Part shown: positions 46,426 through 55,251 of the stretch, piece after piece
How positions within the stretch are numbered: the first letter of the stretch is position 1
How the letters are laid out: each line of letters begins with the position of its first letter
Source: Methylacidiphilum caldifontis
GTDB lineage: Bacteria; Verrucomicrobiota; Verrucomicrobiia; Methylacidiphilales; Methylacidiphilaceae
Length of the DNA stretch: 64,000 nucleotides
Assembly (NCBI RefSeq): GCF_017310505.1
Contig: NZ_CP065957.1
Span: 1,612,001-1,676,000 of the forward strand
Direction of reading: 5' to 3'
Made by a program: the position numbers and the translations under genes
Notes under the pieces: generated by a model
What the model was told of the DNA's origin: nothing
Database searches by the model: none
Seen by the model: only the letters and a program-made list of their open reading frames with translations

Positions 46426-46788
46426 TTAGGGATTTTTTGTTTTTTCTTGTTTTTTTATGTCTTTTCGATTGACGGGGACATAACCATAAGGGTCGAAACG
46501 GAAAATAATTTCTCCAGGTTTACCCATGTTTAACCGGTCACGTGCCATCCGTTCAATATAACCGGGATCATGCTTGAGAAGGTCTAGTTTACGACTCAAC
46601 TCCTTATTTTTTAACTGTGCTTCAGCGTATTCCTTTGAGAGGAGTTCTTTTTTCTTTTCTAATTGATCGATCTTCCGGATGATGGGAATGAAAACAATGC
46701 AGAGCAGAACGAGAAAGGCGCAAAATATAAGGAACTTCGTCCATTGGACCAAGTAGAGCCAGATATTGAAGGTTTTTAATTTAATCAT
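46426..46788 (-). CDS. septum-formation initiator (FtsB/DivIC-like)
   Basis: 120 residues. One membrane segment (FLIFCAFLVLLCIVFIPII) is followed by a coiled coil at about residues 37-75 (IDQLEKKKELLSKEYAEAQLKNKELSRKLDLLKHDP). The family end GYIERMARDRLNMGKPGEIIFRF is present. Part of the FtsB-FtsL-FtsQ division complex. It sits 11 bp downstream of eno, the usual bacterial arrangement. Confidence 0.92.
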   Translation of the reverse strand: MIKLKTFNIWLYLVQWTKFLIFCAFLVLLCIVFIPIIRKIDQLEKKKELLSKEYAEAQLKNKELSRKLDLLKHDPGYIERMARDRLNMGKPGEIIFRFDPYGYVPVNRKDIKKQEKTKNP

Positions 46789-46799
46789 CTTATAAAATT

Positions 46800-48080
46800 T
46801 TAAAACTCTGTTCCATAAATCGCATTGTCAGCCAATACCTCTTCGATTCTTAGAAGTTGGTTATATTTGCTTAACCTGTCGGAACGACAAAAAGACCCTG
46901 TTTTGATCTGACCCGCATTCAAGGCGACAGCCAGATCAGCGATAAATGGATCTTCACTTTCCCCGGATCGATGACTTACCATGATCCGGTATCCATTTTT
47001 TTTAGCCAACTCTACTGTTTGAAAAGTTTCTGTCAACGTTCCGACTTGGTTCACTTTTATAAGGATGGCATTAGCTACTTTTTCTTCAATTCCTTTTTTA
47101 AGGAATTCTTTGTTAGTCACAAAAAGATCATCACCTACCAGTTGAAGGGTTCCCCCAAGCTGTTGGGTAAGTTGTTTCCAGCCTTCCCAGTCGTTTTCTG
47201 CCATTCCATCCTCGATAGAGATAAGAGGATATTTTTGTGAAAGTTCCCGGTAAAGTTCTACGAGGTGAGAAGGAGGTAATTTGATATTTTGAGATTTTTT
47301 AAAAACATAAATTTTTACGCCTTCTTCGTAGAGTTCCGTGGCTGCAGCATCGAGAGCGTAAAATATATCCTTGCCTGGTGAATAACCCGCTTTTTCTGTG
47401 GCTTCAAGGAGAAGATCTAAGGCTTGAGTGGCTGAAGAAATGGAGGGAGCAAACCCTCCTTCATCGCCTATTCCTGTCCCCAATCTTTTTTCATGAAGTA
47501 TCGTCTTAAGGGTATGAAAAATTTCTACACCATATCTAAGCCCTTCTTTGAAGGAAGGAGCTCCTTTAGGAACGATCATAAATTCCTGGAAATCCAAAGG
47601 GGCATCGGAATGAACTCCCCCGTTTATGAGATTGGCAAAAGGAATAGGTAGAGTAATTGCTTGGGAACCTCCAAGATACTTGAAAAGGGGTACTCCTATA
47701 GCCTTGGCGGCAGCTCGAGCGACACAAAGAGAAACGGCTAAAATGGCATTAGCACCTAAAACCGACTTGTTTTTTGATCCGTCAAGCTCAATTAATATCC
47801 GATCGATTTCGGCTTGGTTGGCCGCATCTTTACCAACAAGCTCCGGAGCTATTCTTTTCTTGATATTGCCAACCGCATTCCAAACTTCCTTTCCTCCATA
47901 GCGGCTTTTGTTGTTATCTCTTAATTCAAGTGCTTCGTGGCTGCCCGTGCTTGCTCCGGATGGTACTATGGCTGTTGCACAGGTACCGTTTTCCAAATGA
48001 ATCTCAGCTTCTACAGTAGGATTCCCCCTCGAATCCAGGACCTGTCTTGCAAGCACTTTGCGTATCAATGTATTAGTCAT
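46800..48080 (-). CDS. eno: enolase
   Basis: 2-phosphoglycerate to phosphoenolpyruvate. 426 residues. [56 protein letters not shown], the metal ligands [10 protein letters not shown] and [10 protein letters not shown], and the catalytic Lys in [15 protein letters not shown]. The ending [29 protein letters not shown] is intact. Operon with the FtsB-like gene. Confidence 0.97.
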   Translation of the reverse strand: MTNTLIRKVLARQVLDSRGNPTVEAEIHLENGTCATAIVPSGASTGSHEALELRDNNKSRYGGKEVWNAVGNIKKRIAPELVGKDAANQAEIDRILIELDGSKNKSVLGANAILAVSLCVARAAAKAIGVPLFKYLGGSQAITLPIPFANLINGGVHSDAPLDFQEFMIVPKGAPSFKEGLRYGVEIFHTLKTILHEKRLGTGIGDEGGFAPSISSATQALDLLLEATEKAGYSPGKDIFYALDAAATELYEEGVKIYVFKKSQNIKLPPSHLVELYRELSQKYPLISIEDGMAENDWEGWKQLTQQLGGTLQLVGDDLFVTNKEFLKKGIEEKVANAILIKVNQVGTLTETFQTVELAKKNGYRIMVSHRSGESEDPFIADLAVALNAGQIKTGSFCRSDRLSKYNQLLRIEEVLADNAIYGTEF

Positions 48081-48151
48081 CTCAACCTTTGGATAACAGA
48101 AAATACAATCCTTTCAAGATGATATTATTAAAGTTTTTAAAATTCAAGGAC

Positions 48152-49732
48152 TTAGTGAATGGAAACAGAATCGGACTGAGGTTTTCTTTTGTCTTTTGCA
48201 AGAAAGAAAGCCAAAGGAATAGAAAGAATACAGATCCAGCCCATAATCTGGAAAATTTCCATGTAAGCAAGAAGGTTCGCCTGGTTGATCAAGCTGGTGT
48301 AGAAAATCTTGAGGGATTGAGCAGTCCCGGTAACGGAGCCATGCATCATGCTGACATAGCCTTCGATTCCCGCAAACCTGTCCGTATAATTGGTACTATT
48401 GGGTACATAATATCCTGCCAGAATTGTCTGGTGAGCTTGAGCTAGTCTTTGGATAAAAGTTTGAACCATCGAAGTGCCTATACTGCCCCCGATGTTGCGA
48501 AAAAGGTTAAAGAGTCCCGTTGCAGCACCAATCTGTTCTTGTCTTAATGTGACGACGGCTGCCGTCGTCAGTGGAATGAAAACAAAGGGTGCACCCAGCC
48601 CATTGATGATATTAGGAATAACGATATTGATTTTAGCGATTTCAAGATTAAAAAAGCCGATTTGGAGAGAAGATATGGCGAGAAACAAAAATCCTATTGC
48701 GACAATAAGTCTCCCGCTGACGATACCAAGGAGCCTGCCCGCTACGAGGGCTCCCACCACAGCCCCTATGCCCCTTGGACTGATGGCTAGTCCACTCTGA
48801 TAAGCTGTATAAGAGATCAAGGTTTGTAAAAAAAGGGGTAATCCAGAAAGAGTGGCATAAAGTACGACTCCAACCACGAAAACCTCAAAAACGGCAATGG
48901 AAAAGTTTTTGTCTTTAAAAATCTTTATATCGACTAAAGGATTATCTGTTTTAATTTCACGGTAAATAAAACAGACCATACCCAGAAGAGAAAGTCCACC
49001 CATCCACCTTAACCAAACCGCATCGAACCAGTTGTCCTCTTGGCCTTTGTCCAAAAGTACTTGGAGACAACCCAGCCATAAACAGAGAAAAGAAAAGCCG
49101 ATAATATCCAATTTTCTTTTCGCGTTTCTTTGTATATAAGGAGGGTCTTCAACGGTGATTTTAGAGGCTATGATCGCCAAGATACCCACCGGTAGATTGA
49201 TAAAAAAACACCATCTCCAGTTGAGGTTATCGGTTAGCCATCCTCCAAAAACAGGTCCTAATATTGGAGCAACTACGACTCCCAAGGCAAAAAGGCCCAT
49301 GGCTTGTCCTCTTTTTTCAGGAGGAAAACTTTCAAGCAATATTGCCTGGGATATGGGTTGAAGACCTCCCCCACCAGCTCCTTGTAAAATTCTTGATAGA
49401 ATCAAGATCCCTAGATTGGGTGCACTGCCGCAGATTGCAGAACTCAGGGTAAAGGTAGAGATACAAGCAATGAGCAACCTTTTTCTTCCAAAAGTTCTTC
49501 CAAGCCAGTCTGTCATAGGCAAGACGACTGCATTGGAAACGAGATAACTGGTAAGCACCCATGTAGCTTGGGAATTACTGGCCGCAAGTCCACCGGCTAT
49601 GTAAGGAAGAGCCACGTTAAGTATTGTCGTGTCCAGCACTTCCATGAACGTGGCTAACATCACCGAAAGGGCGATGATCCAAGGGTTGTGCTTGGGCTTC
49701 CATTGAATTTCGTCTGTTGGCTGACCATCCAT
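48152..49732 (-). CDS. DHA2-family multidrug exporter (EmrB/QacA-like MFS)
   Basis: 526 residues, about 14 membrane segments, which fits the DHA2 subgroup. Signature motifs: LDTTILNVALPYIAGGL in the first helix, DWLGRTFGRKRLL (motif A), RILQGAGGGGLQPISQ (motif B) and GPVFGGWLTDNLNWRWCFFINLPVG (motif C). The EmrA-type membrane fusion protein and TolC are not adjacent, so the rest of the pump would be elsewhere. Substrates unknown. Confidence 0.92.
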   Translation of the reverse strand: MDGQPTDEIQWKPKHNPWIIALSVMLATFMEVLDTTILNVALPYIAGGLAASNSQATWVLTSYLVSNAVVLPMTDWLGRTFGRKRLLIACISTFTLSSAICGSAPNLGILILSRILQGAGGGGLQPISQAILLESFPPEKRGQAMGLFALGVVVAPILGPVFGGWLTDNLNWRWCFFINLPVGILAIIASKITVEDPPYIQRNAKRKLDIIGFSFLCLWLGCLQVLLDKGQEDNWFDAVWLRWMGGLSLLGMVCFIYREIKTDNPLVDIKIFKDKNFSIAVFEVFVVGVVLYATLSGLPLFLQTLISYTAYQSGLAISPRGIGAVVGALVAGRLLGIVSGRLIVAIGFLFLAISSLQIGFFNLEIAKINIVIPNIINGLGAPFVFIPLTTAAVVTLRQEQIGAATGLFNLFRNIGGSIGTSMVQTFIQRLAQAHQTILAGYYVPNSTNYTDRFAGIEGYVSMMHGSVTGTAQSLKIFYTSLINQANLLAYMEIFQIMGWICILSIPLAFFLAKDKRKPQSDSVSIH

Positions 49733-49905
49733 AGCGGAGAAGCTTTCAAAGATTATTCAGCTTTTATGACAATAGGAAACACTTTGAGTCTTGAAAGAGA
49801 ACAGGTTCTATAAAAAACCAATGTTCCAACTAAAATTTCTCAAAAGAAGGGCATAGTAAAGAAAAAGCTTTCAAAATGACAATAAAAAAATTATTTTTTT
49901 TATAA

Positions 49906-50448
49906 ATGGATTTAATCCTTGTACAAAATGCGGAAGCACTTCCAAAGGAGCAGAATCCAGATCGTCCTTTGACAGCACAAGGTATTAATACCGCTTCTCA
50001 GCTAGGAAACTTCTTGAAATCCATGGGGTTGAATCCAAAAAAAATTTATCATTCTCCAAAAGAAAGAAGCCAGCAAACTGCTGAAATCATTGGAAGGTTT
50101 TTTTCAAACAAAGTAAAATTACATCTTTTCAAAGGGCTTCTTCCTGGAGATTCAGTTTCTGATCTTCTCAAGGAAATTAAGAAAATAAAAGAGGATTCGA
50201 TTATTGTTGGCCATGAACCCACACTTTCAAAACTTGCTGTAAGACTTCTTGTAAGAACAAAAATTTCTTCTTTCTTCCAGATGGAACCAGGTTGTTGTCT
50301 ATGGTTAAGTTATGACAATGAGACCAAGGAATGGTCTCTGAGGGGGTTTTTTAGAAGCCAAAGCTTATCTGTCCTTTTCGATAATAGAGTAAATGGGAGA
50401 ACAAAAAGATCTAAAATCCCCATAAACCAGAATACCCAAACCCTGTAG
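49906..50448 (+). CDS. SixA-like histidine phosphatase, catalytic His replaced
   Basis: 180 residues; the SixA fold normally removes phosphate from histidine phosphotransfer domains. The family start RHG/QHG motif here is LVQNAEA, with Asn at position 8 where the phosphate-accepting His belongs. The codon reads AAT. Other conserved parts remain: DRPLTAQGINTASQLG, YHSPKERSQQTAEII and the second His in IIVGHEPTLSKLAVRLL. The lost residue predicts loss of phosphatase activity, perhaps leaving a phosphate-binding regulator. The C-terminal 25 residues are basic. Confidence 0.82.
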   Translation: MDLILVQNAEALPKEQNPDRPLTAQGINTASQLGNFLKSMGLNPKKIYHSPKERSQQTAEIIGRFFSNKVKLHLFKGLLPGDSVSDLLKEIKKIKEDSIIVGHEPTLSKLAVRLLVRTKISSFFQMEPGCCLWLSYDNETKEWSLRGFFRSQSLSVLFDNRVNGRTKRSKIPINQNTQTL

Positions 50449-50553
50449 CTTTCCTTTTTAATTATACTTGGATCAAGATATACACGAAGCATTCAACTTG
50501 CAGAGCACTTTCCACAATCAGATAAGATAAAGGATCCTCAGTGCTAAACTGCA

Positions 50554-51129
50554 CTATCCACAACTTTTCTTTTCTAAGCTATTCTCGAAATAGGTCATCA
50601 AGTTGGCAGGTAGTTCTTGAAGGGGCTTTTGGCTAACAGGCTGCAGGTCATCAATATTCAGTAGGGCTTTCAAAATGATCTCAACGAGCATGGGTAGGGG
50701 AGGATAGGAATATAGTTTGCCTTTGTAATACTAATCACGGCAGTCAATTGGAATGTTATTCTGGGTAAGGCTGCTGCAGGACTCACAAAGGGACTCTTGA
50801 ACGTTTTGAACGGTATCATGGCCGTTAATTCTAATCGTCGGTGATGACAATAAGGCTTTTTCTTTTGCATCTTCTAAAGAGAAAACAACCGTTTCTTTGT
50901 ATTCAAGTTCAATTCCTAAAATTTGAGCAACCGGCCTTAGGATTTCTATAGCCTTTTTTAATTTTTTAGCTGTGGGAATACAACGGTTACATCGACTAAG
51001 ATCTATAGCTAGTAATTCAATAGATAATTTCTTGTTTGAAGCGATATTGTCATCTGCATTCCCACAAAACTCTTGGGTTTGGGTTGTTTTACAATCACAA
51101 AAGACAGCTGTGTTATCGTTGCAGTTCAT
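50554..51129 (-). pseudogene. DUF2703 protein interrupted by in-frame TAG
   Basis: The first 132 codons (51129-50734) encode a Cys-rich N-terminus, then LSIELLAIDLSRCNRCIPTAKKLKKAI and SSPTIRINGHDTVQNVQESLCESC, the DUF2703 pattern (thioredoxin-like, Cys pairs, often near arsenic or metal genes). A TAG stops the frame at 50733-50731. The same frame then continues for 58 codons to another TAG at 50554, reading YYKGKLYSYPPLPMLVEIIL. Family members usually have Trp at this point (CRxWxYxGK), so TGG changed to TAG. Read-through is possible but unsupported. Confidence 0.78.
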
Positions 51130-51661
51130 GGGTTGCTCTTCTTTAAGGTAAAAGCCATTTTCCTGGATAGAGGTTGAAGGGGTGCAAAAATCTTTTTAAC
51201 ATTAATATGGTATTAATCCACTTTCTTGTCCATTTATTAGATCTGTAAAGATCGAAGGATTGAAAACAGAATCCCCGAGTCATAAATTAATGTATTTGGA
51301 GTTCAAGATTCAGATCAATTTGATGGTCCCTTCCTTTTTGCTCGTCGATTTGCTCAACCTTAAGCATTTCAAAAAGAAAATAAATAGTTAAGGTTTCAAA
51401 AAGGGGAAGAAGAAGGTGGTTTTTTATTTCTATCCGGTCCTGTTCGGTTTCTTACCCTTGTTTACTCGACACTCGAGCAATGTAGCGGAGATAGCCTGTT
51501 CCTGGATTGAGTTACCGGAGGTGTAAAAAAGTAATGGACAGGTTGTTCTGACTGGGGAAGTGAATATCTGGAAATATTTCTTAACTCTTAAAGCTAAAAC
51601 TGGCTATATTTATTTCTAGATAATACTCATGCTAGAAAAAAATATGTCCAGTTGAGATCAT
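51130..51661. other. intergenic region at the left edge of the accessory island
   Basis: About 530 bp, AT-rich on the left and rising in GC to the right. No frame of useful length, no tRNA and no integrase. It holds the promoter and start region of the AAA_14 ATPase gene. The boundary between core and island probably lies here, but no direct repeat that would mark it could be identified by eye. Confidence 0.5.
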
Positions 51662-52975
51662 ATGATAGAAACGATCAAAACAATTATGCTAGATTTCCAG
51701 GAAACCCGGCTGGAGACCGGAGTGCCTCGGCGTTTGCGTATCGAAACCGTTCATGGCAAGGCTGCCGTCTGTATCGGCGTACGCCGGAGCGGCAAATCGA
51801 CATACATGTTTCAGGTTATCCAGCGGCTGTTGGACAGTGGAGTTTCTCGGCAAAACATCTTGTATCTGAACTTTTTCGACGACCGCTTGCACAACCTGCG
51901 GCAGGATAGCCTTGGTTTGATCCCTGAGGCCTATTACTCCATCTACCCAGAGAAGAAAAATACTGAGACAGTCTACTGCTTTTTCGACGAGATTCAGGCT
52001 GTCCTCGGTTGGGAGCCATTCGTTGACCGTTTGTTGCGCACGGAAAAATGCGAAGTATATCTTACTGGTTCGTCGTCCAGGATGCTATCTAAGGAGATAG
52101 CGACTCAGATGCGCGGAAGAGCCCTCTCATGGGAGATATTTCCATTTTCGTTCAGGGAATTTCTAGATTCCAAGGGAATCGAGAGCGGGGGTGCGCTGAC
52201 GACAAAAAAGAGGCTCCTCGTCCAAAAAGCTTTCGATGAATACTGGGAGACTGGCGGATTCCCCGAGGTCATTAGTCTAGGTCGGAACCTAAGGATCAAA
52301 ACCCACCAGGAATATTTTCACGCCATCCTTTTTCGTGATTTGGTCGAACGCCACGACATTTCACACCCAAAGGCAGTGACTGATCTAGCGCACTGGCTTG
52401 TGGATAACACCGCATCACTTTACTCGGTCAACAATCTTACGGGTTATCTCAAGTCGTTAGGCCACAAGGCTCCGAAGTCCGCGGTGTCGGATTATCTGAA
52501 ATGGTTCGAGGACGCTTATTTCCTGTTCACCGTGCGCATATTTGACCCGTCTTTGGCGCGTAGCAACACCAATCCGAAAAAGGTCTACTGCATTGATCAC
52601 GCACTGGTCACTTCGGTGTCGTCCGGAATTCTGATCAACTCTGGACACCTTCTCGAAAACCTCATTTTCACCGCTCTCAGGCGCCTTCATCAGGAAATCT
52701 ACTATTACAAGACCAAGAATGGCCGGGAGGTCGATTTCATCGTCCCAATACGCGGCCGGCCCAATATGCTGGTTCAGGTGTGCGAGTCTCTAGCAGAACC
52801 GCAGACAAGGAAACGGGAGATTGCGGCTTTGAGTGAGGCAATGAATGAGCTGGGTCTTAAAGTCGGAACTATCGTAACCCGGAAAGACGATGAGCGGATA
52901 AAGATCGGCGTGGGGACAATCGAAGTAATCCCAGCATGGAGGTTCCTTTTTGAACTACCGGACGTTTCGGAATAG
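51662..52975 (+). CDS. AAA_14/DUF4143 ATPase
   Basis: 437 residues. Walker A is GVRRSGKST (residues 39-47), Walker B is VYCFFDEIQAVLGW, and sensor-like LTGSSSRML and RGRALSWEIFPFSFREFL follow. The AAA_14 N-terminal domain is followed by DUF4143 (about 215-430), which ends in a nuclease-like EVDFIVPIRGRPNMLVQVCESL. Such proteins are common in accessory regions, sometimes with toxin or defence genes; the biochemical role is not established. The gene is complete, GC-richer than the core, and opens the island. Confidence 0.88.
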   Translation: MIETIKTIMLDFQETRLETGVPRRLRIETVHGKAAVCIGVRRSGKSTYMFQVIQRLLDSGVSRQNILYLNFFDDRLHNLRQDSLGLIPEAYYSIYPEKKNTETVYCFFDEIQAVLGWEPFVDRLLRTEKCEVYLTGSSSRMLSKEIATQMRGRALSWEIFPFSFREFLDSKGIESGGALTTKKRLLVQKAFDEYWETGGFPEVISLGRNLRIKTHQEYFHAILFRDLVERHDISHPKAVTDLAHWLVDNTASLYSVNNLTGYLKSLGHKAPKSAVSDYLKWFEDAYFLFTVRIFDPSLARSNTNPKKVYCIDHALVTSVSSGILINSGHLLENLIFTALRRLHQEIYYYKTKNGREVDFIVPIRGRPNMLVQVCESLAEPQTRKREIAALSEAMNELGLKVGTIVTRKDDERIKIGVGTIEVIPAWRFLFELPDVSE

Positions 52976-53871
52976 TTGCATGAGATTTCTTATACTGATC
53001 AGTGACATGCTGAAACTTGGGTGATTGATGAACTGGACGATTAGTCAAGTCTGGTGCGGTTATCCATGGAGAGGACTTTGTTTTTTTTGCTATAGGAATT
53101 TCAATCGCTTCTCGGTCTGGAAGCTTCGGCTTCACGTCACACATTCTGGCTTGTCGAGAACTGAACAGAACGGAATCCTGACGCATTCCTGAAAAGCACG
53201 ATCAAGATGATAAAGGCATACAGCTTGCTCGACCTGTTTTAATCCATTCTTAAATGGTCTGAATCGGTCCATGTTTCGGTCGACCTGGGAAAACCACAAA
53301 GACAAGGAGACATTCGAGCGACTCTTGCAGGACGACGTCGCTTTAAAAAATATGCTTTTATCCATTGGCACCGTGGAAATGTATTTCCTTGCTCTAAGAT
53401 GATGCAATGGCCAATCACGGGTGGTGGTGGGAAAATATTTAATATCTCATCTGCCAAGAGATAGAAAACTCGGTCGTCGGAAATGGCTTTGGAGAGAGTC
53501 CAAATCCAATGCGGCAGGAGGATGACAGATGATTTGATGGACACAAGAAGGATATCCTGAGTTAGTGCTTGGCGCCCCACGCTGCAACGGAGAGATTAGC
53601 AATCCCGTCCACAATGACTACATATACCTCATGCATGGGTTGAAGTCGCATATCGGGCGACTACACGGCGGCATCCTTGCCCGATAGCCAAACACGGTAT
53701 ACAATCTGGATCCAGGGCGTTTGGATCTAGATGACACAGTAGAGCTCCTCATGCTTTCTGTGCCATACAAGTCACAGATCTTTGGGACAAGCGCTCCATC
53801 ACTTGTACAGGAACTAATCCTCCGGTAATGAATTCACCCAGAAGTTCTTCAAGAACTTTCTTGTGCCGAGA
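52976..53871. other. decayed accessory DNA without an intact gene
   Basis: About 900 bp of mid-GC sequence. Several short open stretches read like protein but switch frame or stop. Plus strand about 53262-53400 includes TWENHKDKETFERLLQDD. Minus strand around 53760-53855 includes KVLEELLGEFITGGLVPVQV. No family could be named for either, and no start or ribosome site is convincing. Interpreted as remains of dead genes between the ATPase and the AAA_13 fragment. Confidence 0.5.
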
Positions 53872-54344
53872 TCATGTTGTTTTGTTCTCATTCTTGTTAC
53901 TCTTTGTAACCAGAGACTCCATTGCCGAAAAATGTTTCTCATCTTCTGATTTCATGAGATCCAACAAATCTTTCAAGACTTCTTGTGCTTCACTTAATAT
54001 AGACAAATCGTGCTCTGGCTCTCCGATTTCTCCATAATGCGAGTGAGTATGTAGGAATCGCAGTATACGTGTCTTCTTGCAATCATTGAAGTTGATGGAT
54101 TGAAATGCTGCCAAAGCTTACCCGCCTTCTTTGGATAACGGAAAGACAAGAATGCTTCCAAGAGCCGTCTCGAGATATTTGGCAACACATAATTTTGCTG
54201 TAGTTCTGTTTGGCGATTTCTCATAGCATTTCGATATATGTAGGCGAACAGATAGTGAGACTCGGATTCATAATTCTCAAGGAGGGGATCAAGCCACAGG
54301 AGCTTTGTACATCTGCTATCTTGCTCGACACCACAATCGAGCAT
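53872..54344 (-). pseudogene. C-terminal fragment of an AAA_13 (PrrC/RloC-type) ATPase, frameshifted
   Basis: Two overlapping frames give parts of one domain. The first has SHYLFAYIYRNA and YVLPNISRRLLEAFLSFRYPKK. After about 54115 the continuation is one frame over: FNDCKKTRILRFLHTHSHYGEIG, then LSEAQEVLKDLLDLM. This order matches the C-terminal lobe of AAA_13 ATPases, found in anticodon nucleases such as PrrC and RloC. The N-terminal ATPase half and any nuclease domain are missing, so this is a dead remnant of a probable defence gene. Confidence 0.75.
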
Positions 54345-54461
54345 GAAGAATCGCGCAGGTCATAAATTGACATCATTTTTTTTTGACCCTTAAGATCACT
54401 CGCTGGTCAGCTGTTCATCCTCACGCATAATTTTACGTTCTTTCGTCAGGTCCATAATTGC

Positions 54462-54925
54462 TCAAGCGGCTTTCTTATGATTCTGTAAGCCGTTCTGCTT
54501 GAGGAACTGCGGATTAAGCTCCTGTAAGGACAGTGGCTTCCTGATGGGCTTTGCTTGAGAGTTCGAGGCCTTCTCTTCGTTGCCGAGAACCAACTCCTGG
54601 CACCCGTCCACCAGGGCATCCTCGTCGTCCGGGGTGATAAGCCGCTTGAAGAAACCAGCGTCAGCCGGTCTTCCGGGCGGACCGTTGGGACGGTTGGAGC
54701 GGAGTAGGACGCGCTTCTGCCACCTGACCTCCCGTTCGGAAGCGCGATCGTGTAGAAAAGGCCCGTTCCCGGAATGCCCACCTTGGCCCGCTTGCCCCTC
54801 GGACCGATGGTGAACTTCGCCCCGCGCGGTCCGAACGAGAGGGACCCGCCCGACTTACTCAGGTCCAGGGTCACGCCTGGTGCGATCCTGATTCGTCTAC
54901 AGAAGCTGAAGCTCATCTGGAACAT
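54462..54925 (-). pseudogene. DUF4236 protein with a frameshift
   Basis: The first 60 residues are a clear DUF4236 domain: MSFSFCRRIRIAPGVTLDLS, SGGSLSFGPRGAKFTIG and KVGIPGTGLFYT, two short beta repeats. After about 54655 the annotated frame turns into Ser/Arg-rich text. The next frame continues sensibly with FFKRLITPDDEDALVDG and ELVLGNEEKASNS to a stop at 54462. One indel therefore splits the gene. Start at 54925 or 54916. DUF4236 proteins are small accessory proteins without a known function. Confidence 0.8.
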
Positions 54926-54929
54926 CCTG

Positions 54930-55163
54930 TTATCCTTCGGGTGGATAAGGATCCTTGCCGTATGTGTGTTCCGTCTGGATCGTACCGCCCTGCTTGTGGA
55001 TGATCACCTGTCCAAGCGCCTGCTTCTTCGCCAATTCCTTGGCAAGGGCTATGGCCTCGGTCTTCGTATCGTGGCTGCTGGACGCCCTTGACCCATTCTC
55101 TTCTTTGACGTTCCAGCCGCCGTCGGTCCGAGGGGTCACATGGTAAGTCTTACTCCTCGACAT
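54930..55163 (-). CDS. DUF2188-domain small protein
   Basis: 77 residues from ATG 55163, which has GGAGG eight or so bases upstream; longer starts overlap the helicase gene and are rejected. The whole protein is the DUF2188 pattern: KTYHVTPRTDGGWNVKEENG, TKTEAIALAKELAKKQALGQVIIHKQGG and EHTYGKDPYP. The domain is found in small mobile-region proteins of unknown role. The gene follows the helicase by about 90 bp and precedes DUF4236 by 5 bp, so the three may have formed one operon. Confidence 0.85.
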   Translation of the reverse strand: MSRSKTYHVTPRTDGGWNVKEENGSRASSSHDTKTEAIALAKELAKKQALGQVIIHKQGGTIQTEHTYGKDPYPPEG

Positions 55164-55251
55164 CGTCTCCATCCTCCTTTTGGCTATTCCGTGGACTTTG
55201 CGCACCAACGTTCGGTGACAGTCTGCCTTCCAAGGATTCCAATCCGTTTCC

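Noticed and set aside
51505-51530. CCGGAGGT match to tRNA-Asn as a left attachment site
   Set aside because: Only eight bases match, and these also occur in ordinary ribosome-site-like sequence; not enough for an att repeat.
52869-53186. 105-codon minus-strand frame overlapping the end of the AAA_14 gene
   Set aside because: Its first half antisense-overlaps the intact ATPase gene and it shows no family motif.
53239-53580. 113-codon minus-strand frame
   Set aside because: No recognised domain; neighbouring frames look equally protein-like over parts of it, so it was treated as decayed sequence.
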